A DNA stretch of 64,000 nucleotides from Trichomonas vaginalis G3 (GCF_026262505.1 NC_067206.1:35293896-35357895), one strand, 5' to 3'. Positions 48,916 to 59,198 are shown, counted from the stretch's first letter. Program-made: numbers and translations. The notes: generated by a model not told the origin, from the sequence alone.

Positions 48916-50490
48916 ATGCAGAACGAACAGTTAAACGAATTTACTCCAGCAGAGCATATTCATCAGATTCGCTCATATTTCGATATCATAGACAATGCAG
49001 TTCAAATTGGTGACACTAATAGAAAATATTCTGACGCAAAGATTCCATCACAACCTGGAACTGCTAAAGATAACACATGGGTAACATTCAATCTCTCACC
49101 TCCTGGTGAAAATATGTTGGACCTTTACAATACATTCATTACGTATAAAATGGAAGGTCAATTTATTGTAGATAAAGAAATTGGTTCAGGTTCCAATAAA
49201 ACAAACCCACCAGGATTTTGGATTGGTTTCGATGACGCTTTCTATGCAGTTGCTGGATATCAAATCCTTGCAAATGGTCGTATCGTATATTCTCAAGACA
49301 ACGCAAGAGAAGAAGCATATATAACTTCAAACTCACAAACTACCGAACAAATAAAGAAAGTAGATGTTTTCTTAAAGACTCGACATGAAGATGTATGGAG
49401 TCATTCGGGAACATGTAGAACAGGACAAATTGTTAGTGATCCAATTACAGCAGGAAAATCATTTGATTTTAAGCTTCGTTTAAGAATTCCTGTTAGAAGA
49501 TTCCTTCCATTAGAAGCTATTCGATTTATTCCAGCTTTTGCAGGAAACATTCAGCTTAAAGTAAAGTTCAGTAGCGACGCCTTACAATGCACATCTATAT
49601 CTGTAAATGATATCATTGCTTTCAATCCAACTCTTAAAGTTGCATTTGCTTCAGATTCAAATCCACCGACAAATAAATTTGTTCCATGGAATGAACCATT
49701 CACTATGATAACGAAGGCAGTAGAAGCTAGTGGAACAGTTACTATTACAACTGTAACCCAGCAACTATTTCGAACAAAGATGGATTTTAATGAATGTTTC
49801 ATTCATCCAAAGTCATTCTCTTTAGACCCTAACATTTATACAGAACTTGTAGAACATTATACAAACGAGGCTTTATGTTTTCCTGTTAAAGTTATGGATT
49901 GGATTCCTATGGACGGTTCATTCTCAAAGAATACAGATAGTTCAAGTGCAACATTTACAGCAGCTTATACGCCTATTAATGTTAAAAGTATTTGGGCACT
50001 ATTTAGAAAGAAAGACAACTATTATGTTAATTTTGAGAACCCTAAGTTTAAATATCTTCAGCTTTCCATGGGAGCTTATGGAAATATGCCTGCAGAACCT
50101 GAAAAATCATATGGACCTGTATTTTATGAAATGGTTGCGAACGCTTGCAATACAAACAATGATATGATAGGATTTAATGAAGATGTTATGAGGTCATTGG
50201 TGGATGATGGTAGTGTGGAACATAAATGGGATAGCTATGACAACACACATTTCTTATGTGGTTTTCCAAAAGAAGTGGACTTTTGCTTCCAGCAAGGTCA
50301 AACATCTACTGCTCCAATAACATACAAATTGTCTGTTAAAGGACCTATTGAACTAGCAACTGAAAACGTACCAAAGCCACTTATTGGATTTATGAGGGAT
50401 TGTTGCTTTGCCATTCAGGTGCGTGCTAATGGCATCCCCATAATAAGATTAGATGACTATAACTTAGCTACGGACGACAGTGAGGAATAA
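48916..50490 (+). CDS. Major capsid protein candidate (Maverick B)
   Basis: 524 residues, open throughout. Strand-rich over two halves: VTFNLSPPGENMLDLYNTFI and AGYQILANGRIVYSQ in the first, FRTKMDFNECFIHPKSF and YKLSVKGPIELATENV in the second. Length and pattern suit the double jelly-roll major capsid of Polintons. It is followed at 29 bp by the proline-rich virion gene and then the coiled-coil gene, the same order as in F, whose capsid tail is nearly identical. The assignment is from size, strand pattern and order; a structure search would confirm it. Confidence 0.6.
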   Translation: MQNEQLNEFTPAEHIHQIRSYFDIIDNAVQIGDTNRKYSDAKIPSQPGTAKDNTWVTFNLSPPGENMLDLYNTFITYKMEGQFIVDKEIGSGSNKTNPPGFWIGFDDAFYAVAGYQILANGRIVYSQDNAREEAYITSNSQTTEQIKKVDVFLKTRHEDVWSHSGTCRTGQIVSDPITAGKSFDFKLRLRIPVRRFLPLEAIRFIPAFAGNIQLKVKFSSDALQCTSISVNDIIAFNPTLKVAFASDSNPPTNKFVPWNEPFTMITKAVEASGTVTITTVTQQLFRTKMDFNECFIHPKSFSLDPNIYTELVEHYTNEALCFPVKVMDWIPMDGSFSKNTDSSSATFTAAYTPINVKSIWALFRKKDNYYVNFENPKFKYLQLSMGAYGNMPAEPEKSYGPVFYEMVANACNTNNDMIGFNEDVMRSLVDDGSVEHKWDSYDNTHFLCGFPKEVDFCFQQGQTSTAPITYKLSVKGPIELATENVPKPLIGFMRDCCFAIQVRANGIPIIRLDDYNLATDDSEE

Positions 50491-50519
50491 AGGATGAACG
50501 TTTATTTTAAAGCTTATAA

Positions 50520-50978
50520 ATGAGTTCTTCATCAAGCTCTCGTGAACCTTCACCATCTATGAAACAAACTTTACCAAACGATTATGGAGCACCTATTGAA
50601 TATTTCTTACGAGCTGCACAATGGCAAAGAGCAGTCTCACCAAGGTTAGGTGTTCCACCAGCTCCTGCCAAAAATAGCATTTGGTCAAGTCCTTATATAA
50701 AATATGGTCTCCCACTAGGTTTGCTAGCTACAGCAGGAGCAGTTATGATGTTGAAAAGAAATAAAGCAAATGTTGTAAATAATACTGAAGTAGCTGAAGT
50801 TAAACAAACTCCAACACCTTCGCCAAAACCAACGCCTTCACAAGCAAAACCTTCAATGACTCCTGAACCTATGGAAGTACAAACTCCTGTTCAAAAGTCA
50901 ACTCCTAAACCGACTCCAACATTTAAACCAGAACCTACTCCTCAAATAAATCGTAAAACTCCTGCGTTTCCTTACTGA
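50520..50978 (+). CDS. Membrane-anchored proline-rich virion candidate (Maverick B)
   Basis: Near-identical to 472-930 in F: Ser-rich start, hydrophobic segment at ~62-79 and a PTP/KPTP-rich tail. The few differences include T-to-A and V-to-A changes near residues 48-50. Leader AAGCTTATAAATG. A minor virion or membrane role is inferred. Confidence 0.55.
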   Translation: MSSSSSSREPSPSMKQTLPNDYGAPIEYFLRAAQWQRAVSPRLGVPPAPAKNSIWSSPYIKYGLPLGLLATAGAVMMLKRNKANVVNNTEVAEVKQTPTPSPKPTPSQAKPSMTPEPMEVQTPVQKSTPKPTPTFKPEPTPQINRKTPAFPY

Positions 50979-51026
50979 AAAAATAACGTTATTTTTATTT
51001 AATATTAAAATTTTTATTTGATTGAA

Positions 51027-51263
51027 ATGACAAATAAAGTCACTGAAGCAATGAAACAAAAGTTTTTGGTAGAATACATTAAATCAGGAACTATTCCAGA
51101 AGGTTTTTACATTCATACTATGAAGGATGGTAGAGTTCAGTTTAGAAAGATAAAGCAACCATTAGATAAAGAAGGAATTTTGAGAAAGATTAAACTTCAT
51201 GAGGACAACATTGCTGAACTTAAGAAGAAGTTAGAAGAGTTGGAGAAAGGAAGAGAGTTATAA
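51027..51263 (+). CDS. Small coiled-coil protein (Maverick B)
   Basis: 78 residues from the ATG at 51027 (an upstream in-frame ATG at 51018 is less like the F copy). Basic strand GRVQFRKIKQP and C-terminal heptads, as at 979-1215. Its upstream spacer differs from that of F while the gene is conserved. The stop lies at the inner edge of the terminal repeat. Confidence 0.55.
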   Translation: MTNKVTEAMKQKFLVEYIKSGTIPEGFYIHTMKDGRVQFRKIKQPLDKEGILRKIKLHEDNIAELKKKLEELEKGREL

Positions 51264-51280
51264 AGCAATGAATTCAACAA

Positions 51281-51317
51281 GGTGAAAAAAGAGGTGAGAT
51301 CTCACCACTTCACCTAA
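51281..51317. repeat. GGTGA/TCACC palindrome block (right repeat of B)
   Basis: Core GGTGAGATCTCACC with AGGTGAAAAAAGA and ACTTCACCTAAA flanks; one AAACAGGTGAA unit shorter than in F. Confidence 0.85.
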
Positions 51318-51403
51318 ATTTATTTTTGTGCTATGTTTTCATACGTGTGAGGGTGGTGATATCATTAATTTTTAAGTTTATTTTTTATTTTATTTTTATA
51401 TAA

Positions 51404-51724
51404 ATGACGAAAACTATTGAGATAACAAACTACAACGGTCATGAGTTTAAGAATTTGTTCTTCGTTCCTCGTGAAAATACATTCTATCAGATACGAGGGA
51501 GAAAGGGTAAAGTTAGTTTGAGCGTTTATGACAACAAACATAATGGGAGATATATAAAAGCAATAGATACAAACGGTAAACGTGTTTCATTAGCTTTGTC
51601 AAAACTTACTAACATTTATTTTGACAGTGACTTTGACCTATATGAAGAAGAAAGTGAGTCAGAAGATTATGAGCTGTTATGTGAAGCACAGCAATGGGAG
51701 GAGTTGCAATACTTTTGTAAGTGA
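51404..51724 (+). CDS. Terminal-repeat gene, copy 2 (Maverick B)
   Basis: Same 106-residue protein as 29918-30238. Keeping two identical copies in the arms may reflect conversion between the repeats during replication. The F element has an unrelated gene at this place. Confidence 0.65.
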   Translation: MTKTIEITNYNGHEFKNLFFVPRENTFYQIRGRKGKVSLSVYDNKHNGRYIKAIDTNGKRVSLALSKLTNIYFDSDFDLYEEESESEDYELLCEAQQWEELQYFCK

Positions 51725-51910
51725 GAACGTTTATTTTTTACATTAGTGAGGTGAAGTGGTTGGCGGCTTTGTAAATATTTAAGGTTAAGTTAATGTTGTC
51801 GTTTGTGTTGTAAAATATACGTTAATGGTTTTGTAAAGTGTCAAACCGTTATCTTGGGTAAGGTGGAACGCAGTGCCGCCGTACCCAAGATAGGGATACT
51901 AACTATCTTA

Positions 51911-52439
51911 TCTGGCACGCAGATGTTCATTATTTTAGGGGTGTTCGTGGCCAGTATATTTATGGCATAATCGACAATTTTAGCCGCAAAGTCCTAGCGT
52001 GTATACAAATACCAGATATGCTGGCAGCGACGACAGCGAACGTTGCAGCTTCCGCCTTCATTGAATTTGGCGCCCTTATTGTTTCTGGACCGACAACGGT
52101 TCAGAAAATAGGGGCGCCTTTCAAGATCTACTTGATCTTTGGGGCGTCCAATGGCGGCATACAGACTCTCATTCTCCCTACCAAAATGGGAAGATTGAGA
52201 GATTCTGGCCGACATTGGAGCGCTGCCAAAGCATTCAAGCTATTCCTGCCTTTATTTGGGAGTACAATAATAACACACCGCATGAAGATCTCCCAATTAA
52301 TCCATTAACTGGAACAAATTACACGCCAAATCAAATGTATCAGCTGAAACCGAAATACACAAATGCAGATACAGAAAGGTTGTGGCAAATATGGGATACA
52401 GATACAGGCATGACTGCTGTTGACACATTCACAGCGTAA
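51911..52439 (+). pseudogene. rve-type transposase of D, catalytic part
   Basis: It starts WHADVHYFRGVRGQYIYGII, with an rve-core motif and DNFSRKVLACIQIP, and later shows HSPYQNGKIERFW (the glutamate segment) and YNNNTPHEDLPINPLTG, an integrase-core end. It is the second half of the gene that starts at 29294 and is divided by Maverick B. It is decayed: the catalytic segments lie in different frames. It would have mobilised D through its arms. Confidence 0.7.
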
Positions 52440-52845
52440 TAATAAACATAATTTTTTAATTTCATTTTTAACAAGTTTTTTTAAATGTATGTAATGAATA
52501 ATTCATTAGAATATGATAATGCACATTGTAACAGAATAGAACAATCACCAAATTTTTTTTTTGAAATTAAAAAATAAAAGTAAAAAGTATAAAGTAATCT
52601 AACCAAAAAAGATATTTAAAAGAATTTTGGAAAAAACAGAATAAGGATAATGATATTATTTTAGATACACAATCGATGTACTGAAGAATAATCCGGTAAA
52701 ATGATGATATAAAATTAGATTATTTTACAAGTAGCTAAAAGAATAAAACTATAATATAAAATAAATAAAGTTTAATGAAACAATAAAGGTTAAATAAATA
52801 ATAAAGATTTTTATTTTATATCAGAATTGAGAAGAAGTAACAGTT
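52440..52845. other. 3' flank of D's transposase, no gene
   Basis: AT-rich (over 75% A+T by eye), no open frame, no structured signal. Confidence 0.6.
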
Positions 52846-53295
52846 GACACTTGGTAGACAACTTCTTTATGTCTAGAAAATTATATCTTGCCTTTTATTT
52901 TTTTTTCGCTGTGAAACGTATTCGGTCATTTTTTTAAAATTAATTTTTTGTTAGAGATAAGAGCTAAAACTCGGTAAACAACTTCTTTATGTCTAGAAAA
53001 TTCTATCTTGCCTTTTATTTTTTTCTCGCTGTGAAACGTATTCGGTCATTTTTTTAAAAATTAATTTTTTGTTAGAGATAAGAGCTAAAACTTTGCAGAC
53101 AACTCCCCCATGTCTAGCAAATTTAACATTCGTCTCCCATTTTTATATATTTGGTTTAGAATGTTCGAAAATGCGTAATATGGTCATTAATAATAATTGA
53201 AAAGAACCTTGAATTAATTCAATCTGATCTCACAAAATATTTTAAATTACAAACTTTGTAGTTTGAATAGATAATTAGTATTAAATTCAAATAAC
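52846..53295 (-). repeat. Right arm of D with ~121-bp units
   Basis: Just over two units in inverted orientation to 8200-9287, then the unique outer part. The sequence AATATGGTCATTAATAATAA and neighbours match the left arm closely. Confidence 0.9.
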
Positions 53296-55029
53296 TAGTT
53301 TATTTTTGAATAAAAATTATTTGAATTAATTCAATTTTGTGAATTTTCCTTCAAAAATCAAGTTTAAATATCTTATTTGCCATATAATTATAAATACAAT
53401 GAAACATATTCGAAATTGAAAAGAATGACTTTTTCTGTTCTTTCAATCATTCAATTTGAATTTTGCAATATTGGATTTCTCATTAAATAGCTATTAAAAA
53501 CAACAAGCAATTTAACTTACATTCAAATTTATTTGTGTTATATTCAATCTTCTCAAAACTTATAATTTTCGGCTATAGCATGATTATATGCTATATAATA
53601 TAATAAACCTATAATAGTATCATTCTTTCAATTATTTGAAGAGAAAACCAAAAAAATCTATTTTCGGTCTATAACACAATCGATAAAAATGTTGATGACT
53701 CCTTATAATAATTATATAAAACTGATATTTCTTGAGTAAAATTTTTCCAATCAAGATTCAATAGCTTTTATCAAAAAGTGATTTGATAGGTTTTCAAAAT
53801 TTACAACCTGTGATTTTTCTTTCAATTATCTTCCTTAGATTCAATGGACATTAATGTTGAAATATAAAAGCATATACTCGATTCATTAATTCATGCATTA
53901 TTCTCAACCGATTACTCAAAGTTTGATCTTCGATCAGTTTAAATAGATGAATTTCGTTATAATATAATGAATTGGTTCTAAAAACAATTACTATATTCTG
54001 GCCTAATTTATTAATAAAATTATGGTCAAAAATAATCTGAAAAAAAGTTATAGATATGTTAAAATTGATGGTATGTTTTGAAAACCTAATATGTAAGAAT
54101 CATATATACCATGTAGATTTCAATATTAACTGATGTCACCATATTTTTGTGATATGCCATAATAGTCTGATTCATTACTTCATTTGAACCCCTGGTTACC
54201 ATCCGAAATCAATTATTATAAAGGCCAGCTCATATTGTCATCCTAGCGGCATACTAAAAATACAAATGTATTTACAAAAAAAAATTTCACTCCTTTTCAA
54301 ATATTCGATTGAAAACTTTCGAGATAAAACTCCGACATATAGAAACGTCTCGGCTGGTTGAAATGGCTACATATGAATTATATTCTCATATACGATTTCT
54401 CAAGGTAATTTATTCTTTATCAGCATAAAATACAAATTCGATATTACGAGTAATCTAAGTATAGCAATGCATTTATTTGTGTATTTAATCTAATATGATT
54501 AGGTGTTTTAATTTCACTATTTAAACTGATATGTTATATAATGGAGTTCAATCGGGGCCATGGTTTTATCCATTCAAAATAAACCTTACCCAGATTATAC
54601 ATTCACGAAAATCTGAATATAAATTCATATACGAATACATCTTATCATCATATATTTAAAAGAATTATTGCTTAAACTTCATCTACCTAATTTGTTCTCC
54701 TATTATAAAAGGTAAATGCTAAAAAAGCATATAAAACAAACAAATAAATTAGTAATGTAGATATTCCTCTATGTTTTTGGCCTTCAAAACGATCATTTTG
54801 AGTAAATTCTTAATCAATTTAGTCGAAATGTTTATTACTGTGAGTTATTATTAATCCGAATTTGATATATTTGTGGTATATTAATGATTTAAGGAAGGTT
54901 TATGAATAATTTCTCTATATTGGATATATCACAATAAAAAATTAGAACAATGAAATGATCTCTTTTGAACAATAGTATAATTAAAGACATATATTCATTT
55001 TACATACAATCGAAAATAAACTAAACAAT
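53296..55029. other. AT-rich intergenic interval, no gene
   Basis: It contains copy 2 of the 136-bp direct repeat (53677-53812). No open frame above background. The last ~200 bp are the 3' flank of the kinase gene. Confidence 0.65.
53677..53812 (+). repeat. 136-bp direct repeat, copy 2
   Basis: Partner of 2355-2490. Confidence 0.85.
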
Positions 55030-57336
55030 TTATTCTTTTGGTGTCGGAGGCCGGCAGCTTCTCACAATGCAAGAGTCGTCCAGCGATCCGAGATCTGAGA
55101 AAGCTCTTTTCCTCAGCCTGCGCTTTTTTCCACTAAAGGAAAATGAAGACTCCAGCTGAGTAATTGGCGGAATAGAAGAAGCAGGTTCTTTTACGTTTAA
55201 CGTAAACGATATCGATGACTTGCATGCGTTAATCTTCTTCAGTTCGTCTTTGTTCTGCTGACTAAGTTGGTCGATATGAACACTTGGGAAGTTTAATAAT
55301 TCATCATCCGCACTGATACTCTCTGTATCTTCTTCATCTCTGAACCAGCTGCTGCTCATTCGGTTTACATACGATTCCGGAGAGCTGAACCCGAAATTTA
55401 TTGAATTTCTTGGTCGGATTGTCAAAGCGAGAGTATCGTAGATATCCAAATTGATATCATCTGGAATAACAAGCTTATCTTGTGAAGGGAATCTTCTTTC
55501 TTGGAAGTTCTCATTTGGTATATCAGTTTCTGGAACCCAAGGAGGAGAAATCTTTGTATCATCTAGATCCTTCAGCCATGGGTGATTAAGAATCTCGTCA
55601 GGTCCATGGCATCCGAGTCTCTTTCTTGGGTCACTGTACAATAATCTTTTCACGAAATCGGCTGCATCTGGAGAAACATCTGTCAATGGAGCGTAAATAC
55701 CTTTGACAATGTTTTTGAATGTGTGTTGTTCCGACTCGGTGTGGAATGGCATCGCTCCTGTCAACATCTCGTAAACGATCACGCCAAGAGACCAATAATC
55801 AGTGGTAAAACTGTGTGGTTGACCAAGAATGATCTCTGGAGAGATGTAATCTGGTGTTCCAACGAGTGAATGAGATTGGATAACATTTTCTTTGACTCTG
55901 AAGTCTATCGTATCGTTAGGTCTTTCGCGATTCTTCATGCCAAGATGGGAGAGTCCGAAGTCGGCCAATTTAAGATAACCTTCACTTGTGACTAAAATGT
56001 TGTCTGGTTTGAGGTCGCGATGGATAATACCGTTTTGGTATAAGTATTGGAGTGCTCTCACTATTTGGTAAGTATAAATTCTAGCACTTCCTTCATCAAA
56101 GCAACCAAATTTTTCTAATAAGGAGAATAAGTCACCACCTCCTATGTATTCCATTACAAGATAAAGGTTACGAGTTCCGATAATGGAATAGTAGAAATTT
56201 GTAACATATGGATTGTTGAATTGCAATAAAATATCTTTTTCAAGAAGTATGCGCTTGAGCTGGTTTTTCTGTACTAATCCGGACTTTGGCAGTACCTTGA
56301 TTGCAAAAATATCGCCGGTAAGCTTTTTCTTGGCAAGGTAAACCCTGGCATAGGCTCCAGAACTGATACGCTCAATCAGCTCGAAATCAGATATATTTGC
56401 TTGTACATTAGGTACTTCTCCACTTCCAGAAACGCGGGTAATTCTAAGGATGTCTCTTGCCTGTTCGATCTTAGAACAGATTACAATCTTTTTGAGGATC
56501 AAGCTCTTAGCTTCCGTCTTGTTAATATTGATATCAAGTGAATTAATTGCCGCACCTATGTTCTCGAGCTCCTCTATAGCATCTATAGAAATAGTTTCGA
56601 CTTGGCAAGCATTTTCGAGCATGCACAAGAATGTAAGGTGGGGAAGATAAACACGGCAAGCATTCATTTGTTCTCCGGGCCATGGAATATCTAAGTGCTC
56701 ATTAGAAAATTTTTGACAATACTCAAAAAGTTTTTGATCATTTTCCGTAAGTATTTCCTCTGATTGTACTGCAGAAAGACATGAATTGGTATGTTCTTCA
56801 ATCAAACTGATCGGAACTTTCTCATTGCAAATTCGGCATACTATACATTTTTCGTTCTCGTAGATTAATGAGTTTTCAGTTAAGTAATCAATATTTGTTT
56901 TTCTTTCCTCGTCAGAATTATTCTTATCAGCTTTTTCGAGATAAACTAATTTGATGAGAGCTCTTTGAATGGAGATAATAATGTTAAAGAATTGATAAAG
57001 AACATCGCATTCAACTTTTCCGGCTAATTCTTGGATAATTGATCTTACGTCTGTCAAGGCAGCACTTGACTCTTTAAACAAGGTTCCATAATTTGCTTGA
57101 AGAAGTTTATTTATCCAGAAAATGATGGTCTTAATTGTTGGTGTATCACTATCATTTGGAGACTTTTGTAAGTGTTCATTACATTCTTCAAGAACTTTCT
57201 CAAGAAAATATCTTTGACTCTTTAATACAAAGAATACTTGAACATAAATTGCGTTATTTACTGATGGAAAGCTTCCTAATGACTTCTGATCGAAAATATT
57301 AAAAGAAGAATATATTAGCTGTGATTTTCGAAACAT
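55030..57336 (-). CDS. AGC-family protein kinase, IRE/Rim15/MAST-like
   Basis: 768 residues, intact, no visible intron. A helical N-terminal domain (~30-140) is followed by a C2HC zinc finger (C167-x2-C170-x11-H182-x3-C186), as in plant IRE kinases. The kinase domain spans ~318-590: SSGAYARVYL glycine loop, AIKVL lysine K347, HRDLKPDN (D441), DFGLS (D459) and GTPDYISPE. As in Rim15/IRE/MAST kinases, a spacer with charged and Ser residues separates DFG from GTPDYISPE. An AGC-type tail (PWVPETDIPNENF) follows, then a Ser-rich C-terminus ending in basic residues. It should phosphorylate Ser/Thr in growth or cell-cycle control; substrates unknown. It is a host gene. Confidence 0.9.
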   Translation of the reverse strand: MFRKSQLIYSSFNIFDQKSLGSFPSVNNAIYVQVFFVLKSQRYFLEKVLEECNEHLQKSPNDSDTPTIKTIIFWINKLLQANYGTLFKESSAALTDVRSIIQELAGKVECDVLYQFFNIIISIQRALIKLVYLEKADKNNSDEERKTNIDYLTENSLIYENEKCIVCRICNEKVPISLIEEHTNSCLSAVQSEEILTENDQKLFEYCQKFSNEHLDIPWPGEQMNACRVYLPHLTFLCMLENACQVETISIDAIEELENIGAAINSLDININKTEAKSLILKKIVICSKIEQARDILRITRVSGSGEVPNVQANISDFELIERISSGAYARVYLAKKKLTGDIFAIKVLPKSGLVQKNQLKRILLEKDILLQFNNPYVTNFYYSIIGTRNLYLVMEYIGGGDLFSLLEKFGCFDEGSARIYTYQIVRALQYLYQNGIIHRDLKPDNILVTSEGYLKLADFGLSHLGMKNRERPNDTIDFRVKENVIQSHSLVGTPDYISPEIILGQPHSFTTDYWSLGVIVYEMLTGAMPFHTESEQHTFKNIVKGIYAPLTDVSPDAADFVKRLLYSDPRKRLGCHGPDEILNHPWLKDLDDTKISPPWVPETDIPNENFQERRFPSQDKLVIPDDINLDIYDTLALTIRPRNSINFGFSSPESYVNRMSSSWFRDEEDTESISADDELLNFPSVHIDQLSQQNKDELKKINACKSSISFTLNVKEPASSIPPITQLESSFSFSGKKRRLRKRAFSDLGSLDDSCIVRSCRPPTPKE

Positions 57337-58221
57337 TTTATATCAAATATTAAAATGGATGGAAATTCAATTTGATTGAAAATCGTTCACATCATTTCTT
57401 GGTTGGGAAATAATCTGAATTGTATTATCATTATGACTGGTTAAATCTACACAAAACTATTTTTGACATAAATGTCTCAAATTTTTATGAAAACAAAAAG
57501 CCACTCAGTTAAGAATAGTTGTAATATATGGTCAGAGCAACATTATTAAAAACAATGAAAATTTAAATACTACTTAAAAAAGCTTTTTATGGAAATCCAA
57601 TTATGTTTGATTTACTTGGAATGAATTTTATGGTTATTAGATAAAATAATGCACGTTTAGTGGATCCATACAATTGCATAAAGCTTTCTGTTTATTCACA
57701 AAATTTGAATGGCTATTACAGCAAAGTTGACAAAATATATATTGACAACGAATCTCATCAAGATTATTGTAAAAAAATGTAAGAAGTTTATTTTTATCTA
57801 AATCATCCTCATATAATAAAAGAAAAGTATAGATGAATTGTTTTTTAACCATCATATTTGACTTCTTAGAAAACATCAAGAAATTCTGAAGTGCTTCAAT
57901 TACGAAAATCATCCTCTAAGCAATAAATACAGTAATGAAAGCAAGAATTATTCAGTTAGTTGAGTTTGGGGCGATAATTATGTCAGGATTAAATTTGTAG
58001 CAATTGAGAATTCTCAGTCAAATAATATTGGGTCTAACAAAAAATTAAAGGTTTACTGTAAAATCTTTGAAATTGAAAGAAATATGCCGAATACATAAGG
58101 TGAATGAGGTTATTAAGGATAGAATATGAGATTACGTATCATTTCTGATATGGATCCAAATTCTCAAAGGAATTAGACAACAAAATTTGAAATTTTAATC
58201 AAATATGTTTCGAGTAGGGGT
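57337..58221. other. Intergenic interval, no secure gene
   Basis: A 91-codon minus-strand frame (57637-57912) has a CQLCCNSHSNF segment but no Inr-supported start or family likeness; I do not call it a gene. The kinase leader (57337-57361) has a weak TCCATTTTAAT about 24 nt from the ATG. Confidence 0.5.
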
Positions 58222-58862
58222 AATTTTAGCTAAAAGTGACACGTTTGTAAAAAGTGACACACCCGTGAAGGGTGTGATTACCGATCGGTAATTTCGACAG
58301 TTTAGAATTTAAAATTTTTTATGGAACTGTTGCGAGTTTCATAAAGAATTTAAGGAATATAAGCAAAGATTTGAATCAAAATCTTAGACCTAAGCCGCTC
58401 GATTCGCTCGCGGCTTCCGCGAATTACAGATCAGCAAAGATTTGAATCAAAATCTTCGAACTAAGCCGATCGCTTCGCTCGCGGCTTTCTTTATTATTTT
58501 AAATTTGCATATTTCCATCAAAAGTTCATAAGGTAAAAAATTTCGTTTATATTATTGCAAAATAAAATCTTCATTATCAAAATAATATTAAATAATAATA
58601 TAATATAATTTATAAACAACTATTATTTAATAAAGTTTAATTGCCAAGGTTTATCTAATTTTTTGATTTTTAATGTTTTATGAATTTTATTTATCATGTA
58701 TATATCTAATGAAGATTATATATGTAGAAGATAAGTACCTTAATATTTACGTAAATTTTAATGAAATTTATACAACATTATAAAAATTTATGAATAAAAA
58801 CTTGATATAAAATAACATTTTTATTTTTACTAAGAAAAAAAAGGTTTTTGATAATAAATTTA

Positions 58863-59100
58863 TTTTATTTCGAAAAAGTAGCAATAATCGTAAAAGGGTA
58901 TTGATAGGCTTGCTAAAGTAACTAATTTTAGCTGTCAAATACTTTTGTATTTTGAAGTAAATTAGTATAAATTTGTTTTTACTTTTATTTCGAAAAAGTA
59001 ACAATAATCGTAAAAGGGTATTGATAGGCTTGCTAAAGTAACTAATTTTAGCTGTCAAATACTTTTGTATTTTGAAGTAAATTAGTATAAATTTGATATT
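58863..59100. repeat. Two 120-bp tandem units
   Basis: Two near-identical copies starting TTATTTCGAAAAAGTARCAA and ending AGTATAAATTTG. Confidence 0.85.
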
Positions 59101-59136
59101 ATTTTAACTCCCTTTGAAAACCTCAATTTTCCATAC

Positions 59137-59198
59137 AGAGGGAACGGGAATAGCATCCAATATTCCCTGAGAATGGTTGCGCATTCTCAGTTCCCTCT
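59137..59198. other. Perfect 62-nt three-way junction
   Basis: Closing stem 59137-59145/59190-59198 (9 bp), hairpin 59146-59152/59161-59167 (7 bp) and hairpin 59168-59174/59183-59189 (7 bp), with no unpaired base at the junction. The loops GCATCCAA and GGTTGCGC can pair at five of six positions. It could be a cruciform recognised by a protein or a folded RNA. Confidence 0.75.

Larger units (their letters stand above)
29739..51904. mobile_element. Maverick/Polinton B (22.2 kb)
   Basis: Its ends share GTTAGTATCCCTATCTTGGG and its complement, with ~660-bp terminal inverted repeats that each contain a complete 106-residue gene. It is flanked by ATCTTA (29733-29738 and 51905-51910) and interrupts the transposase gene of D. 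Parts: pVI-like protein, virion candidates, packaging ATPase, fibre, integrase, KilA-N cassettes, broken PolB, capsid and small virion genes. A mariner has inserted in one gene. The terminal repeats are nearly identical, so it is young, but it is broken (roughly ten breaks besides the mariner) and best viewed as a recent fossil. Confidence 0.92.
51249..51904 (-). repeat. Right terminal inverted repeat of Maverick B
   Basis: Mirror of 29739-30405, with its own palindrome block (core 51293-51306) and gene copy (51404-51724). Confidence 0.92.
8200..53295. mobile_element. DNA transposon D (rve-type DDE), host of two nested Mavericks
   Basis: The two outer segments, 8200-9287 and 52846-53295, are inverted repeats of each other: a ~160-bp unique outer part (with AACATTCGTCTCCCATTTTT on one strand) followed by ~121-bp tandem units. 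Between them, once both Mavericks are discounted, lies one rve-type transposase gene of decayed sequence. Net length is about 3.1 kb. The arrays make the arms unequal (about 7.5 units left, just over 2 right). D was present first; A then entered its left arm and B its transposase gene. The outer borders are approximate. Confidence 0.75.

Noticed and set aside
2355-53812. LTR retroelement bounded by the 136-bp direct repeats
   Set aside because: No reverse transcriptase, primer site or polypurine tract; the enclosed DNA is several independent elements.
57637-57912. 91-codon minus-strand frame beside the kinase
   Set aside because: No Inr-supported start and no family likeness; could be an old relic but cannot be supported.
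58768-59058. 96-codon minus-strand frame
   Set aside because: It is produced by the 120-bp tandem pair, repeating itself within a non-autonomous element.
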